Below are positions 8,105-17,880 of a DNA stretch of 64,000 bases, piece after piece. The DNA is from Pseudomonadota bacterium. GTDB taxonomy: Bacteria > Pseudomonadota > Gammaproteobacteria > Burkholderiales > Burkholderiaceae_C. Position 1 is the first letter of the stretch; each line of letters opens with the position of its first letter. Under the pieces are notes generated by a model. That model worked only from the letters and a program-made list of their open reading frames with translations. It was not told the DNA's origin and ran no database searches. The stretch is from positions 62,001 through 126,000 of the forward strand of contig JAKARB010000006.1 in NCBI GenBank assembly GCA_021819435.1. Reading direction: 5' to 3'. Position numbers and translations under genes: made by a program.

Positions 8105-11034
8105 GGGGCGGGCGTGGTGTGGAGGGCGCCCGCACCAGCCGGCACGACGGACCCGAACACCGCTTGCCACAGCGCCAGCACGGCGTCGCGGTGGTGGGCC
8201 GCGGTGGCCAGGCGATCGCCATCGAGCTCGGTCGAGGCTTCATCCAGGCGGGCACGGTGCTGGATGCGGCGCAATTCGCGGTAGGCCTGGCTGGCGGCCT
8301 CGGCTACGGGGCGGGGCACCAGCCCGGCGTCTGCCGCGCGCAGCAGCAGGGCGATGTTGCCGAGGTTGTCCATCAGGGCCGGGTGGGCGCGGCTGTGCGC
8401 CAGCACCAGGAACTGGACGGCGAATTCGACGTCGATCATGCCGCCGGCGCTGTGCTTGATGTCGAAGCGCTCGGGCGGGCAGGGGTGGGCTTCGCGCATG
8501 CGCTCGCGCATGGCCACGACCTCCGAAGCCAAGCTGTCGGCGCAACGTTCGCTGGACAGCACGGCGCGGCGCGTGGCCTCGAAGCGCTCGGCCAGGGCGG
8601 GTTCGCCCGCGCACCAGCGTGCCCGCGTGAGGGCCTGGTGTTCCCAGGTCCAGGCGGTGTTGCTGCCGCGCTGGCGCTGGTAGTCGTCGTAGGCGTGGTA
8701 CGAGGTCACCAGCAGGCCCGAGTTGCCGTTGGGGCGCAGGGCGGTGTCGATGTCGAAGAGCTCGCCTACCGAGGTGCGCAGCGTCAGCCAGGTGATGAGC
8801 TTGCGCGCGAACAGCAGGTAGGCGTCGATGGGGCTGGGGGTGTCGGGGCCGGCGTCTTGCTCGGGGGTGTCTTGGGTGTCGTCGTAGACGAAGACCACAT
8901 CGAGGTCGGAGCCGTAGCCGAGCTCCTTGCCACCGAGCTTGCCGTAGGCGATGACGGCGAAGTGCGGGTCGCGGCCGACGGCGTAGCGGCCCTGTTTGCC
9001 GGGGCGCTGTTGCAGTTCTCGCCAGGCCCAGCGCAGGGCGATGTCGAGCGTGGTGTCGGCCAGCAGGGAGAGGTCGTCGGCCACTTGCTCAACTGTCAGC
9101 GTGCCTTCGACGTCGCGCACCAGGGTGCGGAAGACTTCGGCATGGTGGGCGCGCCTGAGCGTGTCCATCAGCGCTTCTTCGTCGGCTTGGCCGGCGCGCA
9201 CCCAGGCGTTGTGGCGTTCCTCGAGTTCGGCCCGGTAGGCTTTGGCGTCGAAGCGGCCGTCCATCAGGCGCGGGTCGGCGAGTTCGTCGATCACGCCGGG
9301 GTGCCGCAACAGGTAGCGCATCGACCAGCGCGCCAAGCCGAGCAGGCGCAGCAGGCGCTTGAGCACTTCGGTGCGCTCGGCCAGCAGCGAGAGGTAGCTG
9401 TCGCGGCGCAGCAGCGGGTTTAGCCACTCGACGAAGCGCAGCACGGCTTCGTCGCCCAGGGGCTCCTGCCCATCCGGGCCCTCGCTCAGCGCGATCTGCG
9501 TGGCGCGGCCGATGAGCTTGGCCAAGCGCAGCTTGGAGGCATCGGGCAGCATGCCCACCTTGGGCTGGCGGGCGAATGCCAGCACATGCGGCGCGATCGC
9601 CTGGGGCAGCTTGGCGGCGAACTCGTCGCTGTCGACGGGCAAGGGCGGGCCACCGCAGCCTTTGCAGCCCCCCTTGCCCGCGCCTTCGCGGCCATCGTGC
9701 AGCAGGGCGTCGAACTCGGTGGCGACCAGCTCGCGCACTTCACACAGGGCGTTGAGCAATTGGCACGTGGGCGAGAGGCAGTCAGGGTGAGACGAGAGGT
9801 CGGCGCTGCGCTGGCTCAAGCCCATGCTGCGGGCGATCCAGTCGAGGTCGGCATCTTGCGTGGGCAGCAGGTGGGTTTGCTGATCGTCGAGGAACTGGAT
9901 GCGGTGCTCAACGCGGCGCAGGAAGGTGTAGGCGCTGGCGAGTTGCTCGGCCTTGTCGGCCTGGATGAGGCCGCGCGCGACGAGCCGCGGCAGGGCCCTG
10001 AGGGTGGAGCGGGTGCGGATTTCGGGGAACTGGCCGCCGCGCACCACCTGCAGCAGTTGCACGGTGAATTCGATCTCGCGGATGCCGCCGCGCGCGAGCT
10101 TCACGTCGTTGGCACGGTCCGGTCGGCCGGCGGCGCGGCGGGTGGCCTCGTCGCGGATCTTGCGGTGCAACTGGCGCAGCCCTTCGAACACGCCGTAATC
10201 GAGGTAACGGCGGTAGACGAAGGGCATGACCAGGTTGCGCAGCGCCAGGGCTCGGGCGTGGTGTGCGCCGCCAGGCATGCAGCGGCGCGGCGCCACGATG
10301 CGGCTCTTGAGCCAGGCGAAGCGCTCCCATTCGCGGCCCTGCACCAGGAAGTACTCCTCCAGCATCGCCATGCTGACCACGGGCGGGCCGGAGTTGCCAT
10401 TGGGGCGCAGCGCCAGGTCGACGCGGAAGACGAAGCCGTCTTCGGTGGTGTCGGCGATGAGGGTGCTGAGCTTGCGGGCCACGAAAGCGAAGTACTCGTG
10501 CACCGAGACCAGGCCCGAGACACGGCCGGTGACATCGGCCACGCCGGTGGTCTGGCCGTCCTCCTCGTAGACGTAGATGAGGTCGATGTCGGACGAGACG
10601 TTGAGCTCGCGCCCACCCAGCTTGCCCATGCCGATGACCCAGAAATCGACGCGCTGCCCCTGTTCATTGAGGGGCTGGCCGTGCTTGAGGTCGGCCTCGG
10701 CCTCGGCGGCGGCCAGGGCGCGGTCCAGCGTCACCTCGGCGAGTTCGGTCATGGCCTGGGTGACGGCCTGCATCGGCGCCGAAGCTTCGACGTCCTGCAC
10801 GGCCAGGCGTTCCATCACCAGTTGGCGCGCCACGCGCAACGCGGAGATCAGATCGCGCCCCTCGCTTTGCAGTCGATCGATCAGGGTGGCGATGTCGGCG
10901 CTGCGCGGCACCCCCCGGGAGGCCTGAGCGAAGGCTTCGACCTCGGCGGCATAGCGGCGCCGGATGCGCTGAACGTAGCGGGAGTGGTCGGCCGGGGCCG
11001 AAGACGCTGCGGCGTCAGAGGGGATGTCAATCAT
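8101..11034 (-). CDS. glnE: bifunctional glutamine synthetase adenylyltransferase/adenylyl-removing enzyme
   Basis: Adenylylates and deadenylylates glutamine synthetase in answer to PII status. Both nucleotidyltransferase halves are present: the N-terminal adenylyl-removing domain with GMGKLGGRELN and SSDIDLIYVYE, and the C-terminal adenylyl-transferase domain with AYGKLGGKELGYGSDLDVVFVYDD. GlnE linker helices lie between them and a GlnD_UR_UTase-like C-terminus includes the SAGGMIDVEF repeat of each half. The ATG at 11034 (MIDIPSDAAAS) gives 977 residues. A glycine-rich GCKGCGG insert lies in the central linker (about 9645-9680). The gene diverges from the yhdP-family gene over a 114-base shared upstream region. 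Confidence 0.96.
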   Translation of the reverse strand: MIDIPSDAAASSAPADHSRYVQRIRRRYAAEVEAFAQASRGVPRSADIATLIDRLQSEGRDLISALRVARQLVMERLAVQDVEASAPMQAVTQAMTELAEVTLDRALAAAEAEADLKHGQPLNEQGQRVDFWVIGMGKLGGRELNVSSDIDLIYVYEEDGQTTGVADVTGRVSGLVSVHEYFAFVARKLSTLIADTTEDGFVFRVDLALRPNGNSGPPVVSMAMLEEYFLVQGREWERFAWLKSRIVAPRRCMPGGAHHARALALRNLVMPFVYRRYLDYGVFEGLRQLHRKIRDEATRRAAGRPDRANDVKLARGGIREIEFTVQLLQVVRGGQFPEIRTRSTLRALPRLVARGLIQADKAEQLASAYTFLRRVEHRIQFLDDQQTHLLPTQDADLDWIARSMGLSQRSADLSSHPDCLSPTCQLLNALCEVRELVATEFDALLHDGREGAGKGGCKGCGGPPLPVDSDEFAAKLPQAIAPHVLAFARQPKVGMLPDASKLRLAKLIGRATQIALSEGPDGQEPLGDEAVLRFVEWLNPLLRRDSYLSLLAERTEVLKRLLRLLGLARWSMRYLLRHPGVIDELADPRLMDGRFDAKAYRAELEERHNAWVRAGQADEEALMDTLRRAHHAEVFRTLVRDVEGTLTVEQVADDLSLLADTTLDIALRWAWRELQQRPGKQGRYAVGRDPHFAVIAYGKLGGKELGYGSDLDVVFVYDDTQDTPEQDAGPDTPSPIDAYLLFARKLITWLTLRTSVGELFDIDTALRPNGNSGLLVTSYHAYDDYQRQRGSNTAWTWEHQALTRARWCAGEPALAERFEATRRAVLSSERCADSLASEVVAMRERMREAHPCPPERFDIKHSAGGMIDVEFAVQFLVLAHSRAHPALMDNLGNIALLLRAADAGLVPRPVAEAASQAYRELRRIQHRARLDEASTELDGDRLATAAHHRDAVLALWQAVFGSVVPAGAGALHTTPAP

Positions 11035-11148
11035 GGAGCCGGTCGGGGTGCAACGGGTCTGTGCTAGGGTTCTCGCCTTGGTCGAACCCGCAGGCCTGCA
11101 CGCGATGGTAGGGCACAAGCCCTCTTCCTTGGGGGAGTGGTTCGACGG

Positions 11149-14100
11149 ATGTGTGCCGATTTCATGCCCCAGATGCCCGATTCGAAGGTCGACGCGACCG
11201 ACGAGCCCTCCGACGATCGCCCAGCCGACCTCGCTGGCCCCGCTGAAGCCGTTCGCGGGCCGGGGATGCTGCTCCTGCCCGCGCGCTGGTTAGGCCGCAC
11301 GGGGGTGAAGACGCTGCGCTGGCTGGGCTGGGGCATGTTGGGTGTGGCGTTGATCGCGGCAGCGGTGTGGGCCTTCGTGCTGATCCAGATTCTGCCAAGG
11401 GTCGACGAGTGGCGTGATGCGCTCACGCAGCAAGCCACTCAGGCATTGGGGGCGCCGGTGCGTGTCGGCCGGGTGGTGGGCCGCGCGGATGGCATCTGGC
11501 CGGTGCTCTCGTTGCGCGAGGTGAGCATCCTCGACCGGCAGGGCCGCACGGCCTTGCGCCTGCCCGAGGTCGAGGCCCGGCTGTCGCTGGCCAGCCTGGC
11601 GCCGACGGCTTTGCTCGATGGCGAGCTGCGGCTTGATCGCCTGGTGCTGGTCGCGCCGGAACTCGACATCCGCCGTGACCGTGACGGGGTGCTGCACGTC
11701 GCCGGGCTGAACCTGCCTGCGGGCGCGTCGACGCGGGGCGAGGGCAGCGCAGCCGGCGACTGGGTGCTGTCGCAATCGCGCATCCAGATCCGCCAGGGCA
11801 CGGTGCGCTGGAGTGACGAATACCTGGGGGCGCCGACGCTGGCGCTTCAGCAGGTTGACCTGACGCTGAGGAATCGGCCTTCCTGGCGAGGCCGGGTGCA
11901 CGAACTCAGCCTGTCTGCCACGCCGCCGGCGGAGTTCGGGCGTCGTTTCCGCATCGATGCGCACATGAGTCAGCCGGTCTGGCTGGTTGGGCAGGGCGAT
12001 GCGGCCCGCTCATCGCAAGGAGGGGCCACGCTCCAGGCCGGCTGGGCGCCACGCTTCGAGGTCGAAACCACGCGTCCGGCTGACTGGCGCACCTGGTCAG
12101 GGGAGCTCAAGGTTCGCTTTGAACACGTGGACGTGCGCCGATTGCGTCAGCATGTGCGATTGCCGGTTGAGCTGGCGAGCGGCCAGGGCGCCGTGTCTGC
12201 CTCGCTCGACTTGGTGCGGGGGCGCCTCAGCCGTGTCGGCTTGCTGACCGATGTGCGCGATGTGCGCGTCCGCCTGGCGCCCGAACTGCCGCCGATGGCT
12301 TTCAAGCACCTGAGCGGTGAGGTCACCGTGGGCAACGACGACCTGACCGCGTCCCTGGCCTACCGTGACCTGGCGTTCACCCTGGCCGATGGCTTGAGCT
12401 GGCCGGCCAGTTCGGGCCGCCTGGCCTGGCACCACGCACCCTGGCCGAATGGCTGGCCATCGAGCGGCTGGGGCGACAACCAAGGTGGCGAGGCGCAGGC
12501 CGACCGGCTGGACCTGGCTCAACTCGCCTTGCTGGCTGACCGCTTGCCCTTGCCTGAGCGTGTGCGCGATGCCCTGTCGGACCTGGCGCCCCGGGGTGTC
12601 ATCGAAGGGCTTTCTTGGCGCTGGGAAGGTGCAGCCGCCGACCCGAAGCGTTACCAGCTCAAGGCCCGCGTGCGTGGCCTGGGCCTGTCCGAGTCCCGCG
12701 AGCCGGGGCAGGGGCGACCCGGTCTGGCGGGGGCCGATGTCGCCGTCCAGGCCACCGAGGCCGGCGGCAGCGCCGACTTGGCCGTGCGCGAGGGCTGGCT
12801 CGGCTTTCCTGGCGTGTTCGAAGAGCCTCGCATTGCCCTGGACACCCTGAGCGCCAACGTGCGCTGGACAGTTAAGCCACCCGCCAGCGAAGGCGCGTCG
12901 TCCCGCTGGCAGGTGGAAGTTCGCCAGGCCCGCTTCGCCAACGCCGAGGCGGCCGGGCAACTCGAGGGCACCTGGCGCACCGGCGAGACGGCGCAAGACC
13001 GCCTGCCGGGCCACCTTGACTTGCACGGCAGCCTGAGCCGGGCACAGGCCACGGCCGTGTGGCGCTACCTGCCCCTGACCGTGGGCGAGTCGGCGCGCAA
13101 GTACGTTCACCATGCCATCCGGGGCGGCGTTGGCAAGGATGTGTCTTTCGAGGTCACGGGGCAGCTCGATGGTTTTCCGTTCCCGAACGACCAGGGCGGT
13201 CGCTTCCGCGTCAAGGTGCCCATCCATGAAGCTTCGCTCGATTACGCCCCCGCAGCCATCACCGGCGACGCCCCCGGCGTGCGCTGGACGCCTTTCACCG
13301 ACATGGCTGGCGAGCTCGCCTTCGAAGGCCAGCGCATGGTCATCCGCCAGGCGCGTGGCCGCCTCGGCGACATCGGCCAGGGGGCCTTCGTGCTCAGCAA
13401 CGTCGAAGGCCGCATCGACGACCTCGGCGCCGCCGACCCGGTGCTGACGATTGGTGGCCAGGGCGAAGGCCCTTTGAACGACGCCTTGACCTTCCTTGCT
13501 GCCTCGCCCTTGTCGACCCACCTCGGTGCGGTGCTGACGCGCGCCCAGGGGCAGGGCCAGAGCGCCTTGCGCATCGACCTGTCGATCCCGCTCAACCGCA
13601 GCATCGACACCCAGCTCAAAGGCGAAGTCACGCTCAAGGAAAAAGACCGCGCCGGCATCCGCCTGGGGGCGCTGGCGCCGGTATTGACACAGGTGCGTGG
13701 CCGCATTGCCTTCACCGAATCGCAGTTGCAGGTGCAGGCCCGCGCCAAGGTCTGGGGCCAGGAGATGGTGGTGGACGGCCAGCGCACCGGTGATGGCGCG
13801 CTCAGGTTCAGCGCCCAGGGCCAGGTCTCGGCCGATGCCCTGCGGCAGGCCGAGGAGTACCCCTTCCTGATGCGGTTGGCGCCGAGCCTGAGTGGCGACA
13901 CCCCCGTGTCGGTGCTGGTGAGCATGGCAGCGCGCAATGGCCCCAACGCACCGCCCGCGCTGCCCGAGGTGGTGGTCAGCAGCAACCTGCGCGGCATCGC
14001 CAGCAGCTTGCCGGCACCGCTTAACAAGGCTGCCAACCAGCCCTGGCCGCTGAAGGTCGCCTACCGCATCGAAGACGAGGCCGGCAACCACGACGCCATC

Positions 14101-15618
14101 CAGGTCGACCTGGGCAACCCCGCGCAAGCTCAAATGACCTCGGCTTCCATGCCCTGGTTGCGCGTGGACCTGCGCCGCGATGTGCGTGGCGAATGGGCTC
14201 GCGTGCAGCGTGGCCTGATGCAGCTGAGCCTGCCCGCGCAAGGGCCTGGCGCAAGCCCGATGCCGCTGCCGGCCAAAGGCGTCGCGGCCCAGGTCAACAC
14301 GCCGTCGCTCGATTTGAAAGCCTGGCAGGACGTGCTCGATGCGATGACCGCGCCGGCCAGCGGAGGCAGCCAGCCGCGCCCGAGCACCGCCGAGTCGCAG
14401 GCGGCCGACGAAAGCCTCATCCCCGAGACCATCCAGGTCCAGACCGCCGCCCTGAGTTGGCAGCAGCGCACCCTGCGCAACGTGTCGGCCACCGTCCAGC
14501 ACCCTGCGCCCAACGTCTGGAAGGTTCAGCTCGATTCGAGCCAGGCTGCTGGTCAGATCGACTGGCTGCCCGAACGCATCCCGGCTGCGGCGAACGGCTC
14601 GCATGGCCGCGTCGTGGCGCGTTTGTCGCGCCTGCTGGTGCCCGAAACCGAGGCTCAGGCCCTTGCCGACCAGGCTGCCGACCGACTGCTGGCCAGCGAA
14701 CAGACCACCAGCCTGCCGGCGCTCGACATCGTCATCGACCAATTCCAGTGGCGAGGCCTTGACATCGGGCGCTTCGAGGTGGAAGCGGTCAATCGCCTCA
14801 TCCCCGTGGCGGGCGGGCCAGGCCTGCCTGAGTGGCGCGTGACCCGCATGAAGTTGTCCAACCCCGAGGCCGAACTCGACGCCGTGGGCAACTGGACGGC
14901 CCTGGGCGCGCAGAACAACACGCGCCGTGCGGGCGAAGGGCGCACCCGTCCGCGCTCGGCCTTCAGTTTCACGCTGGATCTGCGCAACAGCGGCGCCCTC
15001 ATGAACCGGCTGAAGTTACCTCCTGCCATCAAGGGCGGCAAGGGCAAGCTCACGGGGCAGGTGAGCTGGCTGGGCTCACCGCTCGACCTCGACGTGCCCA
15101 GCCTGAGCGGCGACCTGAAGGTCTTGCTCAGCGAGGGGCAGTTCCTCAAGGCCGATGCCGGCATGGCGCGGTTGCTGGGCGTGCTCAGCCTGCAAGCGCT
15201 GCCGCGCCGCTTCCTGCTCGATTTCCGCGACATCTTCCAGCAGGGTTTCGCTTTCGACAGCGTGGACGGCGACATCAAGGTCAGCCAAGGCCAGGCCACG
15301 ACACGCAACCTGCGCATGCGCGGCGTGCAGGCCGTGGTGCTGATCGAGGGGCAGGCCGACCTGCTGCGCGAAACCCAGGACCTCACCGTCTACGTGGTGC
15401 CCGAGATCAACGCTGGCACCGCCTCGCTGGCCTATGCCGCCATCAACCCGGTGGTCGGCCTGGGCACCTTCGTGGCGCAGATGCTGTTGCGCAAGCAGGT
15501 TTCCGAGGCCGCCACCACGGTTTTCCGCATCGGCGGCACCTGGGCCGACCCGGTGGTGGAAAAGGGCCTGCCGCCCCGCGCTGAAAACCCCTCGCCAGGA
15601 GCCGCTGCCTCGAAGTGA
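11149..15618 (+). CDS. YhdP family AsmA-like envelope protein
   Basis: Very large (1489 residues) inner-membrane-anchored protein of the YhdP/TIGR02099 family. E. coli YhdP, an AsmA relative, carries phospholipid across the periplasm to the outer membrane. After about 50 residues comes a single transmembrane helix (GMLGVALIAAAVWAFVLIQ), followed by a long beta-rich periplasmic region with the DUF3971-like central part and an AsmA-like C-terminal part (DLRNSGALMNRLKLP, GVLSLQALPRRFLLDF, AAINPVVGLGTF). The ATG at 11149 is preferred to a GTG at 11137 because GGGGGAG ends about 12 bases before the ATG and overlaps the GTG. The C-terminus ends in an unstructured Pro/Ala tail. Confidence 0.92.
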   Translation: MCADFMPQMPDSKVDATDEPSDDRPADLAGPAEAVRGPGMLLLPARWLGRTGVKTLRWLGWGMLGVALIAAAVWAFVLIQILPRVDEWRDALTQQATQALGAPVRVGRVVGRADGIWPVLSLREVSILDRQGRTALRLPEVEARLSLASLAPTALLDGELRLDRLVLVAPELDIRRDRDGVLHVAGLNLPAGASTRGEGSAAGDWVLSQSRIQIRQGTVRWSDEYLGAPTLALQQVDLTLRNRPSWRGRVHELSLSATPPAEFGRRFRIDAHMSQPVWLVGQGDAARSSQGGATLQAGWAPRFEVETTRPADWRTWSGELKVRFEHVDVRRLRQHVRLPVELASGQGAVSASLDLVRGRLSRVGLLTDVRDVRVRLAPELPPMAFKHLSGEVTVGNDDLTASLAYRDLAFTLADGLSWPASSGRLAWHHAPWPNGWPSSGWGDNQGGEAQADRLDLAQLALLADRLPLPERVRDALSDLAPRGVIEGLSWRWEGAAADPKRYQLKARVRGLGLSESREPGQGRPGLAGADVAVQATEAGGSADLAVREGWLGFPGVFEEPRIALDTLSANVRWTVKPPASEGASSRWQVEVRQARFANAEAAGQLEGTWRTGETAQDRLPGHLDLHGSLSRAQATAVWRYLPLTVGESARKYVHHAIRGGVGKDVSFEVTGQLDGFPFPNDQGGRFRVKVPIHEASLDYAPAAITGDAPGVRWTPFTDMAGELAFEGQRMVIRQARGRLGDIGQGAFVLSNVEGRIDDLGAADPVLTIGGQGEGPLNDALTFLAASPLSTHLGAVLTRAQGQGQSALRIDLSIPLNRSIDTQLKGEVTLKEKDRAGIRLGALAPVLTQVRGRIAFTESQLQVQARAKVWGQEMVVDGQRTGDGALRFSAQGQVSADALRQAEEYPFLMRLAPSLSGDTPVSVLVSMAARNGPNAPPALPEVVVSSNLRGIASSLPAPLNKAANQPWPLKVAYRIEDEAGNHDAIQVDLGNPAQAQMTSASMPWLRVDLRRDVRGEWARVQRGLMQLSLPAQGPGASPMPLPAKGVAAQVNTPSLDLKAWQDVLDAMTAPASGGSQPRPSTAESQAADESLIPETIQVQTAALSWQQRTLRNVSATVQHPAPNVWKVQLDSSQAAGQIDWLPERIPAAANGSHGRVVARLSRLLVPETEAQALADQAADRLLASEQTTSLPALDIVIDQFQWRGLDIGRFEVEAVNRLIPVAGGPGLPEWRVTRMKLSNPEAELDAVGNWTALGAQNNTRRAGEGRTRPRSAFSFTLDLRNSGALMNRLKLPPAIKGGKGKLTGQVSWLGSPLDLDVPSLSGDLKVLLSEGQFLKADAGMARLLGVLSLQALPRRFLLDFRDIFQQGFAFDSVDGDIKVSQGQATTRNLRMRGVQAVVLIEGQADLLRETQDLTVYVVPEINAGTASLAYAAINPVVGLGTFVAQMLLRKQVSEAATTVFRIGGTWADPVVEKGLPPRAENPSPGAAASK

Positions 15619-15722
15619 CCGGAAGTGATCGGGTCTTCAGCCGGGTCTTGCCTTGTGGTGATTTGCTGGCGTGTCGGGTTCGCGCACAATGCCAGTTTTC
15701 CCCTGACGCCCGCCGAGAAGAC

Positions 15723-16238
15723 ATGAGACTGTCCCGCCGTTCGATGCTGCTGAGCCTGCCGGTCCTCACGGGCCTCACCGGGCTCCTTTGGGGGTGCTCT
15801 GGCGACGCGATCACCCGCATGCCAGACCTGCCTTTCACCGAGATCGACGGTCAGGCGCGTCGGCTCAGCCAGTTGCAGGGCAAGGTGCTGGTTCTCAACT
15901 TCTGGGCCACGAGTTGTTCGACGTGTGTCAAGGAAATGCCGCGCCTCATCGAAACGCACAACCGCTTCAAAGCCCAGGGCCTGGAGACGCTAGCCGTGGC
16001 GATGTCCTACGACCCGCCGGCCTACGTCATGCAGTTCGCCGAATCGCGCAAGCTGCCCTTCCGCGTCGCCATGGACCACGACGGCAGCCTCGCGCAGGCC
16101 TTCGGCGACATCCAGCTCACGCCCACCACGCTGGTGATCGACAAGCGCGGCCAGGTGGTCAAGCGCTACGTCGGGGAGCCCGATTTCGCCGCGCTCGACG
16201 ACCTGCTCGCCCGGCTGCTGGCCCAGCCTGTGGGGTGA
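15723..16238 (+). CDS. TlpA-like thioredoxin-fold lipoprotein
   Basis: Envelope thiol-disulfide protein of the AhpC/TSA-Redoxin TlpA/ResA group. The start at 15723 gives a twin-arginine-like n-region (RLSRRSML), a hydrophobic core and the lipobox LWGC, so the protein is probably a lipoprotein. The active-site segment is NFWATSCSTC with CxxC, followed by VKEMP, and the cis-proline loop appears as LTPTTLVIDKRG. At 171 residues it matches single-domain TlpA proteins. It may serve cytochrome c maturation or general periplasmic thiol reduction; no cytochrome genes are adjacent. The next gene starts four bases downstream. Confidence 0.9.
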   Translation: MRLSRRSMLLSLPVLTGLTGLLWGCSGDAITRMPDLPFTEIDGQARRLSQLQGKVLVLNFWATSCSTCVKEMPRLIETHNRFKAQGLETLAVAMSYDPPAYVMQFAESRKLPFRVAMDHDGSLAQAFGDIQLTPTTLVIDKRGQVVKRYVGEPDFAALDDLLARLLAQPVG

Positions 16239-16242
16239 GGCT

Positions 16243-16944
16243 GTGAGCCACGGCGATCTGCCGCGTGCGTTCACGCGTGTTTTTGTGCGCACATGGTGCT
16301 TGCCGATCGCAGTTCTGCTGAGCGCCGCGCCGCTCATCGCCTGTGCCCCCGCCTTGAACTGGCGGCAGATGGACCTCGCCGATGTAGATGGCCTGCGCAT
16401 GCGCTTCCCCTGCAAGCCAACCCGGGCGGAGCGTTCGCTTCGCCTCGAAGGCCTGGCCGAGCCCTTGCGGATGGTGATGTGGTCTTGCGAGGCCGCCGAC
16501 GCCACCTGGGTGCTCAGCGCAAGCCGCTTGGCCAGCGTCACCGAGGTGTCCGCTGCCTTGCGCGCGCTCTCTGCATCCACGCAAGCCAACCTGGCCTGGG
16601 CAGACCATCGCGCACGGGCGCAGTTGCAGCGACAGGGCGAGACGCCGGATCACGCGCTCGAGCCAAGCCAGGGCCCCGCCCAGCCAGCCTGGCAGCACGC
16701 CGATGCGGGTGCCATCAACGTGCCGGGGATGACACCCAATCCCGACGCCCGGCGCTGGCGCATCCAGGGCCTGAAGCCCGATGGCGCCACCGGTGCACGG
16801 CCCCTCACCGTGGACGCGTGGCATTTTTCCCACGGATTGACGGTGTTCCAGGCGGCCATCTGGCGCAGCAATGCCCCCTTGCCCCGTCAAAACGGTGAGG
16901 ATGCCGTGGAGGTCTTCCGCCAGTCGCTCCAGTTTCCCGGGTGA
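16243..16944 (+). CDS. hypothetical lipoprotein
   Basis: Unrecognised 233-residue protein beginning at a GTG four bases after the tlpA-like stop, so probably co-transcribed. The first 35 residues form a signal peptide (VRTWCLPIAVLLSAAPLIAC) with a plausible lipobox LIAC, giving a lipid-anchored mature protein. The remainder has two cysteines (FPCKP and WSCEAAD) that could form a disulfide, and a C-terminal half ending HFSHGLTVFQAAIW. Its position after a thiol-disulfide protein may be relevant. No function is assigned. Confidence 0.75.
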   Translation: MSHGDLPRAFTRVFVRTWCLPIAVLLSAAPLIACAPALNWRQMDLADVDGLRMRFPCKPTRAERSLRLEGLAEPLRMVMWSCEAADATWVLSASRLASVTEVSAALRALSASTQANLAWADHRARAQLQRQGETPDHALEPSQGPAQPAWQHADAGAINVPGMTPNPDARRWRIQGLKPDGATGARPLTVDAWHFSHGLTVFQAAIWRSNAPLPRQNGEDAVEVFRQSLQFPG

Positions 16945-16964
16945 GACCCGATAATCTCTCTGGT

Positions 16965-17426
16965 ATGCCCGGACTTTTCCTCATCGCGCACGAGCCGTTG
17001 GCGTCCGCACTGAAGTGCGCGGCGCAGCACTGCTTTCCGGAAGCCATCGCCGGCTTGCAGTCCCTGGACGTGAGCGCTGGCCAGACGCCAGAGGAAATCG
17101 AGGCCCAGGCCCGCATCCTCTTGCAGAAGGCGCAGGACGCCGATGAGCGTGGCGAAGTCCTCGTCTTGACCGATGTCTTTGGCGCCACCCCCTGCAACAC
17201 CGTCCAGCGCCTGGCCGATGGACAGCGCGTGAAGGTGATCACCGGCGTCAACCTGCCCATGCTATGGCGCGTCCTGAACTATTCGCGTGAAAGCCTCGAC
17301 ACCCTGATCACCCGCGCGGTGACGGGCGGCTCGCAAGGCATCATGCAGATCGCCACCAGCCGCCCGCAGAACCAGGCGGTCACCGCCAGCAGTCATGATC
17401 AAAACCACCGTCACCATCAGCAATAA
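16965..17426 (+). CDS. PTS EIIA component, mannose family
   Basis: EIIA-Man-fold phosphocarrier that accepts phosphate from HPr on the active-site histidine in LFLIAHEPLASAL (His9 from the start at 16965). The TDVFGATPCNTVQRL segment and ITGVNLPMLWRVL are typical of the family. No EIIB, EIIC or EIID genes are near, so as in other proteobacteria the protein is likely regulatory rather than part of a sugar permease. The ATG at 16965 puts the beta-strand MPGLFLIAHE at the N-terminus; an upstream ATG at 16941 overlaps the previous stop. The final 32 bases overlap ptsH, and the last residues (HDQNHRHHQQ) are an odd basic/His tail created by that overlap. Confidence 0.92.
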   Translation: MPGLFLIAHEPLASALKCAAQHCFPEAIAGLQSLDVSAGQTPEEIEAQARILLQKAQDADERGEVLVLTDVFGATPCNTVQRLADGQRVKVITGVNLPMLWRVLNYSRESLDTLITRAVTGGSQGIMQIATSRPQNQAVTASSHDQNHRHHQQ

Positions 17427-17664
17427 GCTGGGCCTGCACGCCCGCGCCTCGGCCAAGCTGACCAAGCTCGCCAGCGCCTACCCCTGCGACGTCCACATGA
17501 GCCGCAACGACCGCCGCGTCAACGCCAAGAGCATCATGGGCGTGATGATGCTGGCCGCAGGCCTCGGCACCGCCGTCGAACTCGAATGCGACGGTCAGCG
17601 TGAAGAAGAGGCCTTGCAAGCCCTCGTCGCCCTGATCAACGACAAGTTCGGCGAAGGCGAGTGA
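17395..17664 (+). CDS. ptsH: HPr phosphocarrier protein
   Basis: 89-residue HPr. The phosphorylatable histidine lies in KLGLHARASAKL (His15) and the regulatory serine in NAKSIMGVMML (Ser46 region), so an HPr kinase site is preserved. It starts inside the 3' end of the EIIA gene, a 32-base overlap in another frame, suggesting coupled expression. In related Burkholderiales the enzyme I gene usually follows directly; here the next gene, 216 bases on, is an outer-membrane channel, and no ptsI is present in the window. Confidence 0.96.
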   Translation: MIKTTVTISNKLGLHARASAKLTKLASAYPCDVHMSRNDRRVNAKSIMGVMMLAAGLGTAVELECDGQREEEALQALVALINDKFGEGE

Positions 17665-17880
17665 CTGCGGGATTTCACTGATCGGCCTTGGGCTGGAAAA
17701 CCCGAAATTCCACTCAGCCGCGTGACGGACTTTGTCGCCACGCCGCCACAAGAATCCCCTCGCGGGCGGGCCATCACGGCACAGTCTGTTGCATCCGGGT
17801 CTCCGCTCATTTCGAATGGCGGCAGTCCCATCCAGCCGATGAAACAGGCGGCTGCCGTTTTCAGCATTCAAGGAGTTCCC

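Noticed and set aside
9586..11067. 493-residue plus-strand frame opposite glnE
   Set aside because: Shadow frame with repetitive Gly/Ala/Val/His composition; glnE on the other strand has complete catalytic motifs.
12097..14742. 881-residue minus-strand frame opposite the yhdP-family gene
   Set aside because: Antisense shadow despite its length; no domain, and the plus strand encodes a recognisable full-length protein.
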